In this document: positions 37,318 through 48,700 of the stretch, piece after piece
Position numbering within the stretch: position 1 is the stretch's first letter
How the letters are laid out: every line of letters begins with the position of its first letter
NCBI GenBank assembly: GCA_019055375.1
Contig: JAHQIW010004523.1
Span: 682,001 to 746,000, forward strand
Reading direction: 5' to 3'
Origin: Parelaphostrongylus tenuis
Taxonomy: Eukaryota > Nematoda > Chromadorea > Rhabditida > Metastrongylidae
DNA length: 64,000 nucleotides
Notes under the pieces: generated by a model
Database searches by the model: none
The model's input: only the letters and a program-made list of their open reading frames with translations
What the model was told of the DNA's origin: nothing
Made by a program: the position numbers and the translations under genes

Positions 37318-40300
37318 ATGCATGCCATAGCCCGAGAGAACCTACAACATTTTCTCTTCGCCTACAAGGAGTCGCCAAAAGAGGTGAGCACATAAAATTA
37401 TAGGAGAAGCTATTTGCTACCGTAATCTTGACTATAAGTCAAAAACGGTGAGAGAAAGTCGGCAATTAAGGTTATTTTTTGATCCCGTTATTTCACCTAA
37501 TAGCATTACTACAGACCCAACTGAAATATTTCCCACATCCCAGCTGACTTTCTGTTTCAAAGCCATTATATTTTAATAAGTATAAGAGCCTTGAAATTGT
37601 CATAGGTTGGCGAAAGTTCTGCTGATCATTTCTTGTGCGCTCATCTTTAGGTAGGATTACGGTAAGAGGTTGCCATGTCTCTTACGTAGCAAGCAGTAGC
37701 GTGATTTTCAGCCAGGTCTTCATCTAATACATGACGAACGAAAAAGCCAAGAGCATCGCAAAGAAAAAGACCGTCAGCGAGCGCTCCAACATCTTCGTGC
37801 CGCTGTGGTAAGTGTAGAGGATACACATCATTCCGTCCTTCTATCCTTCTTGTAACTCACACGAACTTCCATCGTTCAATTTTTTTTTATATTTTGAGGT
37901 TAACTGACTCTTATGCTGTGAAGCCCATTCACCCCTACCATCATTTCGCAATAATGCCCGATCGTTTATTTCTAGCTATTGTTAAAACTCATTAAGCGAT
38001 CGTAATCACTCACATCCGCTCCAACGCCTGGCCAGCTCAGCTTAATGGCTCACAGTAAAAATTATGCGATTGATGAAGCTGATAAACAAATTGGAGCGGG
38101 AACTATTTACGTAGTCCTTGGGGTTCATGATGAAGAAATGCCACTAAATGCTGTCTTCAGGCTTTGAAAAGGAAATTTCGCTTGATGATAAGTGAGGACA
38201 TATTCTTCTAGGAATTAAGTCATATTATCTATTTAAAATTCAGAATTTATTAAAAGAATCAACCCAGAGCAAATCACGAAATCTCTATTCTTTGCTGCGG
38301 AAGCATATTCAAATATTTGCTTATCATGCATTTGAGAAAACTTTCTACTGTTCAGCTAGCGATTTCGGATGTCTGGTTATTTTAGAAGTGAGAAGAATAG
38401 ATAAACTTTACTTTCAGTTTTGACTGCGAAACATGAGGATAAAATGTTTAACCTAATATTATTACAGTAAATTATCAGCTGTGATAGTACACGGATGTCG
38501 AACCTCACTTTACTAAGCGAGTTAGTGGTGCCGAAATCAATCGATCGATAACCATCTTTTTCATTGATGCCTTAACAATTTAAACGCTTGGTGGCACGAC
38601 CGACGTACAACAGCAATGAAAACATGCCACACTTGATCCATCAGCGGCCAATAAATTTTGACGCCTTGCCGTCAAGGCCGATCCTATCTGCTTAGAATCG
38701 CTTGGAACGGGCTGAGTTTTTAAAATCGTTTGACATTTGTTGAATTTACGTGTGAAGAATGTCAAAAAGCAAATTCAATTTGTATAGCGTATATAGCGGG
38801 TGTAAGATTATTTTATTGAGGTGGAGGGAAAATGCCCCTGTCAACTATCAGAAACCAAATTTTTTTTATAATTTTTCTTTTTGATCGCGTCGAGATAAAG
38901 TGGTAACCATTTGAGTAAACGAGCACTAATTTTGAAAGTGACGACGACTTTTTGTGAGCGTTCAAAAATAAAAAGAAGCGTTTGACTAGAATTTGTAAAG
39001 GTGGAAAGACTATGCATGACAAAATCTCAGTTTTACTTGGGATGACGCTCACTGTAGATGAAAACGTTCATATTTGAATGCATAAAGTCGGAGAATCGCA
39101 CGAAAAATAATTATGCTTCTAATTTGGGAATTTTCAACCTTGACTGATAGATAATTGAAATTGCAAAGCAATTTTGTTAGTGAGCAAAGATATACCTGAG
39201 GACTGGATGAATGTTCATCCATTATGGAAGAAATTTCTGCTTTGGTGCTCTTATGAGCTAAACAAAGTATGGTGTTTATTGCTTGCTTGACAAGTTTCAA
39301 ACTTTCGTGGCTCCAATCACTGAGTCTCAGGACCAACTACTCCTTTACCTCGACACTATTTAGAAACAAAAATTTTTTTATTGAGCCAAATACGAGGCTT
39401 CTAAATAACTATTTATTCAAACAGATAACTTTCGACAGTCCCGCCTTTTTTAATGCACGAGAGATCAGATTGTCCACAGTTTAATCACCCAAACATCTCC
39501 ATTACTTCATCAGAAAAAAACCTTATTAAACTTCGGTGAGTTTCTCTAACATGACAATGGAGGTGCTCGAATAACGAGGTTCTGGGCAATCTGATCTTTC
39601 CAGGTTCTGGAGATTACGAAATCGCCCAAATGTCAGCTGCTTGAATAAATGATGTTTTAAAATCTTATGTTCAGTTTGGTAAGAAGAACAGAAATTGCTA
39701 AATCTCAATTTAATCAGTCCCAGCTGTTTAATACTCAGCCATTTCTTTTTATTTATTTGATGTAAGAGCTATTTCTAGACTAAACTCGGACCTGACTGGT
39801 CTTTTTTTAACCAAATGTCAGCTATGACTGATGAGGACGTGATGGCGGTCGACTTTCATAGGCCCATGAAATTGACCGCGCTCCATTTGTAGAGTGTTCG
39901 ATTACACGGCGACGCGCTGCTGCGCGCGGTGGCTTTGATCTACGACGCGACGTGCCGCTGATTGCACAGGTGCACTAATGATAGCGCACTTAATTGACAT
40001 AATTACCATCATGGGAATCGTTCAAGGTGTGCCCGTAAGAGACCCCTGTACTGCACTGCTTGGTAACGCCTCGTATCCCACTCTAGCTCGTCCCTCACCT
40101 GAAGAAAAGCCGCCGAGTTTATGACACGAATGGTCCTTTCACAACCGTCTTAGAGGAGCGTGTCATTGGAGCGCGATAACTATGTGCGCTAAAGTCAGTG
40201 CATACTTTTTGTGGTACACAAAAAAGGTGGAGCCCACTAAGTCTTTCCAAATAGTCGCTCAATTTTCCGTTCTGGTCCAGGAAATTGGAAAGAGAGAAGA

Positions 40301-43300
40301 TGAAATCATAGGCTAGAAAAAGACAGCTTTTGGAGCGCGAAACTCGGAAGACTGTTCAATCATGTAGGGACCATAGTCGATACGCATTGTCGTGAAAGGG
40401 ATAAAATTATATGGTTTCGCAAGCAAGAAATGCTGCAGATTCTCAGTAAGAATGGAAGCCAGACAGTACAGTATTTGAATGTTTATTCACTATTGTGTAT
40501 TGTTAAGTACACACGAAATAGACCCTCGTTTTGCGTGAGATGAATATTTACATAAATTGAATTTGACAAGCAGATGTGACCACCGAATTAACACGCGATG
40601 TCGTTCGTTGTTAGCACGAATACCCCACGCATTACTTGAACAAGAAATCCTATACAAATACTGTTTGACCCGGTTACGGCACTCACACAAGTTGACAAAT
40701 CGTCGCGTTGTTGGGGATATAATCAAGTTATATGATGATGGGCTCATAACACATAAGCGACTGGAGATGCAAAATGACTGATCGGTTCAAATCAGCCTAC
40801 CAATTTGAATTATATGCTTTGCCTCTTGAATTACTCAGATACTATGTTAAACGACAATAGAGAGGTTTTTATACTAAGTAGGTTATCCTCTTGGTAATGA
40901 AGTTGAAGTGAAATAAATAAGCATGAAAATTTAGCTGATCACTTGGTGATAAATCCAACGAGAATTTCATGGGATTTACTGGAACTTTATCTCTAACTCC
41001 CTGAACAAAGGGTTTGAAGTGGCCTCTCTATGGCTCAGTCAAAAGTAAGCTGAGTCGCACTTTATTTCTAGCACCTAATTGCATTCGAGTCCCACCACTG
41101 TGTACGTCTGTTCCAAGAACCACTCCCCAGGAAATCTTCGCTAAATAGCCAAAAAATCCAACATCATAAATAGCTGAAGTTATTATCTATCAAGTTACTT
41201 GCCCTACCAAAACAATGGTCCAAAAATTTATAAAACATAACAGCTGACCTAAAATTTTTCAGAATCTAAAAGTAGCATTTGCCGTTCGAGCAAACGCTTC
41301 CTACGATGGAACTCTAGAAGACGAGTCACCGATTCAGAAGAAGACCATATCATTCAAGAAAGGCGACTTCTTGCATATCTATAAGGTACAGTGATGTTCG
41401 TTCATGCTGAAACACGTATATAGTCTAGAACAGAGAAGTGCACTGAATGTAAAGTTCTGTACAAGAAGAAGTACTCTTGGAAATCTTGAAAGTCTCTGAG
41501 TGGATTCAGAACGCAATGAATGTAGAATCTCCTTCTTCATCCTGCTGAAATCAATGGTACATTTTGGCGAGGACTTTAAATCCTATCAGCATTCTTGGGA
41601 TGAAAGTTTTCCACGATTATCCAAATTCGAAGTTTTCCTAGATTTGCATGCTGACAGAACGATAGAATGGTAAGTGCCTTAAAAAACGAGATTGAATGTA
41701 GTGCTGGTTTTGTTCAAGAAGTGTTCCCGTCCCAATTTTTGCAAAGATTTACATCGGTTTGTCGGTTTAGGCGCCTGAGAACATTGAGTTACTGCTGATG
41801 GCGTCGTGCATTGTACACAATAAGCGCAATCGAATATGTAATGATCAGATAAACCATCGGTGGATTAGAGCCAAGCAAACATCTGGCCTAATCAGCGAGA
41901 AGTGTGCGGAGATGATGACATGATGTAATGAACGATCAGAACAAATAGAACCACTAATTAACCGTCATGGCGGAGATTTCTAAGCTGGATAACATAGTTG
42001 GAAGATGTCAAATCCTAGGACTTTCTTCCGACGCCTTACTCATCAGCATTCATCCACTACAGGCAATGTTAATGGAAGACCTTTACGAATAATGAAAGAC
42101 TCTCTTTGGAATAATGCAAAGGTAGCTCCCACTCGGGATCACTTGGTTTATATATCAAGTTTTTTATCATTTGAAAATTAGTATTTTGATTGATGTGCTC
42201 ATGGATCACTGCGTTCGTGAATTTCCTCACGTTTGCAATAGATTATTTGGCTTCTGAAAAAACAGATTCCAATTGACTAATCAAAAAACGATCAAAAAGT
42301 GGAAGTAAGGTAGCGTATTCGAAGTGTTTGACTGATACGCGATCACTTCATTGTCTGGACAATTATGTTTTCCATGTGTAGCAATTTCAGTCTACCCTGT
42401 GGAGTTGACAAGAATGGTAACAAGAAAATAAATTTGAAAAAGACAGAGAGGAAATGGTAGATTGCAACTAGGGTCGACGAAAATCCATTAACATTGTGGT
42501 GGGTTTTACCTGTGGATGAGACTCTGCCCTAAAAACTAATACTTGCTGCTGAAGTCTGAAGAAAAGGAGTATTCGAATGTCGTTTAATCGCACGCCGCTT
42601 TGATAGAAAATTATTTTCTATTTATATTTTGGGCACCACTGACGCAATCACTTCCTATTGGTTAAGTCTATAGCACGATGTTGATAATAGGAATTTTCCA
42701 AATGATCTCGCTCATTTTAGCATAGATGACGTGTATTTCGTGAACTTGCTACTTGCAGCGCTACTCATTTGATTGGTGGATTGGACGAGTTGTAGCGGCG
42801 AATACGACGATCGGCTTCATTCCAACTGCGCGACGCCTCTCTCGACTGGTCGAACAGCACGAAGACGAATCTGCCATGTCACCTGGTAGAAGCACACTAG
42901 TGTGAGGATTTCTCATTAAAAAATTAGAAGATTTCTCACGTCAAGCTAGAGAAAATGGTCAAACTACGGTAATGATTGAAGACGCAACTTCAATTTCCTA
43001 ATATTCAAGATACTAACAGTAAAATAGGGGCGCTTGTCGCGTAATGGTAAGAGGTACTCTGAGGCGCACACGTGGTTGCTGGTTCAATCTAGCGCCCTAA
43101 CCTCATCAAGCCTTCCATCCTGCAGGGTTCACAAATTGGTATAGGGTCGTTGGGAGGGCAAAACTACTGACTTGATACGTTAGTAGGCCAGTTATGCATT
43201 CGGTTACTTTTAACATTCTTTTAATGAGGTCGACGCACGACGCAAACTTTAGGGACTGACCAGCTTCGAGACTTTATTTTTTGACTACAGTATAGAGCAT

Positions 43301-45702
43301 TATTGTTCCTTGAATATCAATGAGTCAATGACGTCACCTTTATTCGCGAGACACTTAAGTGTTCACATGACCCCGAGCCATCCCTTTGTGAGTGGCACAT
43401 CTGCCATTTCCTGAGCAATTGGCACCTCGATCGGTTAAATAATGTGCAGGATGCTCCAGACCAACATTCAAATATAACCTTTCCAAGTGACAAGTGGCTT
43501 GATTGATTTCAAAGTAACAAGCGCCTATCAGATTTGGATAAAAGCAAAGAGTGCGCATAATGTAAGCTTTAACGTCTCTGCAATGCATCAATGTGTACGT
43601 GCTCTTAGATTCGATCCTCTGCTCCGGGCTGACCAAATACTTATCCTTTTGTGATTAAAATTCGCCTCTCACATATGCGACCATCTTTACCTATTTCTAC
43701 AGATTTTATACGATCTCCATTCTATTCGCATCCATGCGTCCATTTCGTCCATCAGGTGGTTTATTTCATTCACTTGCACTCCGTGAAGACATTTTTGCCT
43801 TATGTTTCTTCGTCGTTCATACGCATGCTCTTCAAGTAGTATAACCTTAATATGCGTGTAGTATTAGGTTGGTGCAAACGTAATTGCGTCTTAACACCGT
43901 AGTGAAACCGCAATCACTTTTGTAATCTGCTTCAGATGGGAAGGATGGTAGAATGGTATAATAGTCGACACTAGGTTCATCTGTAACATGTCACGTAATA
44001 TTAAGAGGATCAGCTTTGAGATTGCTTTTCCCATGACTTCTGGTGAAACTGGTGCAAAAGTAACTGCGGTTTGTGCATTGTTGAAATGCGTCTCTTTGAC
44101 GAAAGTTCTCGAATCACCACTGCAATGGACGTTCGCTAGTAGTTTTTGGGCCAGATGCGTTGTTGATGTTGCTAGTTGTCTCTGCTGCATTACGACCTAT
44201 TTTAAACTGCCGCTCTAAAACTGTAATGACTTCTACACCAACCAACATCCTTTCCATAATCTAAATGAAATAAAAAATAAATAGAAAGTAATAAGTCATT
44301 AGTGATAGAATATATAGCGAAAAGTGCGCATTAAAATGGTACATAACATAATCACATTTTCTTACAGATTTATTTCAATATCAGGCGGCAAATTTGAACA
44401 TGCAAAAAACCTAATTACTTTTCACCAACCTAATAGATTTTACAACCACAAAGACAGCAAGATATGCACAAAACTTGGAGTTTCGGGTGAGCTCTGAAAC
44501 GCTTACCTTACAGAGTCGAAGATCCGTGGCTCTACACCACCAAAGCCCTTGTTTCACTTTACTCTTAAGCATTCATCGCTTCTATTGGTGCTTGCGGATG
44601 GGATGGCACTGAAAAGGCTAATCGGGAGTTCGATGCTCACCAAGGGTTTCCCGTTCTGATCATCCTTGAGTTTTCTATCACTACGATATAACAGAGGCGA
44701 GCATAAGATAGCGGTTAGAGATGCCATAAACAATGTACACATGGTCGTTGGTTTGCTTCTGTGCTGTGGCCCAACCAAGTATATTGGGGTCGGCAAATTG
44801 ACATCTGAGTTGTTCAAAAGGATAGCAGCTTTGAGTTGATGCATTAGGCTTTAAGATGAAAACCAATGTTTGTTGTTCGCTCATCAGAAAAGCATGTGCC
44901 ACCGCACTCCTAATGCTTTAGCTTATAGTTTTAGAAGGTAGAGGGAGTAGTGTTTTATCGCTTTCAGACAACTTTGTGGATACTTCGCTGACTTCCTGAA
45001 CGTCACAGAGCTTGAGATGGTCAGCTGTGAACTCGAGCGAGTGGCAACATCCTTTGTATTATCACGAAATGTCAGGAAATCAAAAGTTACCATGGCTATT
45101 TTTTGCAAAGAAAAAGAAATATTGGTCGCTTGTTGTCTGAAATTGCGAAAAACGTTGAAAACGCAAGAAAGTTCACTACGCTCTCGAGAGTGGTACGCCA
45201 ATGAGGGCAAGAAATCCGCTCTTAACCTAACAAGAATCGCTATTAGAGATTCGCTATTCTCATCAACATTTTGAAATTACAGCTGAATCAAAAACAGCAC
45301 AACGGTGGTCCTGACAAGTCTAATTCTCTCTAATTAATAATCTTCCTGAACAATCTGTCTGTGGTCACTGTCACCAATTTTTTAGCAATTAGCCTAATCC
45401 GACTGCGTTTGTAGTGGTTTCACTTCAATTACATGTTATTCGACAGCAAGCAATGAGTGTAGTTTTTTGAACAATATAGTAATCTGCTAGAGATAGGACA
45501 TAATGAGTGCAAAGGATAAAGCGTTTGGCGTTGATCAATCTCTCAGGACTGCCCTAGGAAACAATTGTTATACGCCCCACCGGAAACTTTATTGGGGTTA
45601 TTGGGAAGTTTTCAGTTTCTACGTACTGTGGCAGCAGTCTAGTGAGATTGATTTCGGATTTTTTGCGTGTGATCTTTCTCGAATCTTTTTGGATTCTATT
45701 AG

Positions 45703-45746
<44 letters not shown>

Positions 45747-48700
45747 CTAATAGAATTGAGTGATGAGAAAAAACACTTCGAAAAATGCAGTAAAATACCA
45801 AAAATTTCGAATATTTGTTATCGTAATGGCTATCAGCTCAACTGGGTTTATAATGCGAAATCGCTTACCCTACCATACCTGTTAAGGCTTGGTGGCTGAT
45901 AGCTATAGAGATGTTGAAGAATGAGTGATGGGGCAAATGTGCTTCGGTGATGTAGTGGCAGAGCACGTGTTTACGTATAGGATGAAACGCGGGTTCGATT
46001 CCCGCCTGAAGCCATGTTTTTGCTCAGCACTCAATTCTCTTAGGAATATATGCGAAAAATGCAGTAATATACTAAAAATTCCGAATATTGTTATCTCTAA
46101 CATAAGAATGAGGATGAGATGGATTATAATTTGCACTAATTTTGAGGGCCACTGATAACAGAAATTCACACCATAGTACTCATAAATCTCTTATGCCTTG
46201 AAGAGTCAACTTGAGATTGTTAATATGATAGAACAATGGCTAATAATTCGGAGTATTTCATCTTTGCATAGCAGGCAAAGTCCCTATTGACAATGACGTC
46301 TGAATGAAATCATGATAATTCGGCAGTAAATAAATAACATTGTTTACATAAAATGACAATGCCTGAACAAAAAATGTAGAGATACGGCGATAACCTATAT
46401 GACAAGATCGGTGCTCACAACTGCCTTTCTCTTTACCTATCACATTACAGAGCGAAACAATCCGTAATCTGGGAGTATCCGAATCCGTACACCGTTGTAC
46501 CGTCGACGCGGCCAATCGTCCTGCTAGGTCCGTGCTACCAGTCTTCACGTCTTACACAACTCATGCAGGCAGCTGTTAGGTGGGTTTTTCGTTCATGTTG
46601 ATTATAATATACTTTTTGTCATAATGGCGAGAACCCAAGTTATCCATGTCCCAGAACTTCACGCTCTTCAATCCAATTACCATTCTTTTTGTTCCTTTGT
46701 AATCGCCGTTTACGTCATTTCTTTCTATGACATTTGTAAGCGGCAAAAAATATTTAATTCAACTTCTTTTGAAAAACACCATTCGATGTGATAGAGATCG
46801 TAAGCAATAGAAACTGGGGGTTATTCAACTTCTTCCCAGGCTAACCAAGCTTTTCGTGTCTCACAAGCGAAAAATCAGCACTACATTTGTCTGGAGAAAA
46901 ATTCGTTCGATAGCTGGCGACTGCCTGCGAAAGAAGAATTGTAGACATCCTAAAAAAATTGCCAGAAGATGAGTAGACTGATAATCAACAAGATTGTCAC
47001 AAGATGAATAGGCTGATATTCAACTTCATTCATACAACATAAGAAAGTGCTCAAACTGCAGTCAAGTCGTTATCTAAAATTCTGGATGCCAATGACAGAG
47101 TCAAGGATACGAATCGAATGCAAGAAGTTATATGTTTCGTATAATATGTGATATCAAGTGGGTGGTCTGAGACAAATTCAATAAAAGGGAAACCTTTACT
47201 AGTTCTTTCTAGCGCTCATATTTTCGGCATCGATTTTATCGGACTCACGCTTTAAACTAATTGCTCCATTTGCTCAAGCATTCACATTCAGAACACAGAT
47301 AACAGTAAGCCCTCTATCTAATCGGTTTTCTGGCATTCACCATCTAAGACGGTCTTCCAACTTTTGCGTATGGATTTCGTTAATGTTGGAAGACTTTCCA
47401 CCGATATAAATGTTATTAAATGGTGGGAGTCGATACCACATGGAGACCTGAGACACTCAGATTGCAGAGAGTGAATATTATCTCAACAAGTTTGGAACCA
47501 ATTTCCTGACCGAATGTGATGAGCGTTATGATGAGCTGAATAAGAGATTGAATTTTCGCCTTGTTCGTGATGACGAGCGTCACTACCAGTCAACCTGTAT
47601 TTGTTGGTGTTCAACAGCTTATAATATCGATCCTTGACTACTTGGAGTCTGAGGATAGCCAAGCGAAACGATGGAGCTTTATAAAGTCTGAATAATAATT
47701 TTTCTCTAGAATGCAGACATTTTAACTCACACGGACATTTCGTGACGACATTTTTTCCACAAGTGAAAATAGAACACGTTGCATAAATGGCGCACGTCGA
47801 TTTTCATGCTTCTTGTATATTCTAGGACGGATCAAGAAAAACTTCATGTGATCTACACCTTTGACATGGAAACATGCGTCGGTAAAGGTGTATTTTCAAA
47901 CTGCAGAAAATTTAACACTCTCCGTAGATTGTTACTGCTCTAGTTCTAACGGGATACTATGAAATTTGAATGTCGATCGCTTTTCTTCGACTGTTTCGTC
48001 GTGTAAATGGTGGACGGAAAAGGCTGCTCATTTCCATTCAAGCTATCTATTTTTTCCGATATCCCAAATGAGCTGTCACGATGTTCTCAAGTCGTCACTG
48101 TAGACAGTTGCTAGACCTTAGGATTCGAAGGGAGGATCTACACCTTGTAACTTGTCTCCATCATGTGGGTGTTGATTTCAGATACTATCGTTCTCAACAG
48201 TGGTATTCCTTCCTATGGAAATAGCTGATTTTCCTCAGTCTAGTTAACCCTGTTTGGAACTAACTCTTGAGAATATTAAAGCCTTAACCGAGATTGATAA
48301 GCCAGGTTCATAGGTGTTTCGGAGGTCTCGCCCTCCTCGTCAGTGACCCACATCCCACATTAAGCACAACATTGTAGCAAGGAGGGAGGCGTATGTGGTG
48401 ACGGCACAGTGTACCTCCGAAACACTGGTGTATGACCCTAGCCTACCAGCCTCAAGTAACGCTTTAAACATTCTTAAAAACTAGATTGAATGTTTATTGC
48501 GAGTATAAATGACAGTCGATGCAGTGAACCTGTTTGGAACATTAATCTCGCAATTATGTAGTCAGGTGATGAAAGTAATCAAAGTAAAATATTTAGAGGA
48601 TAAACTGCTACATAGTGTTTGTACAATCAGCAAAATTTTAGTCATATAGAAAATGTGGTTTTAAAAAAGTTTTTTTGAAATATCATGAGTATTTGTCTTT

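Noticed and set aside
39340..39690. Weak inverted similarity around TTGAATAAA and GATCAGATTGTCC
   Set aside because: Only scattered short blocks pair; without an alignment it cannot be told from chance or a very old foldback.
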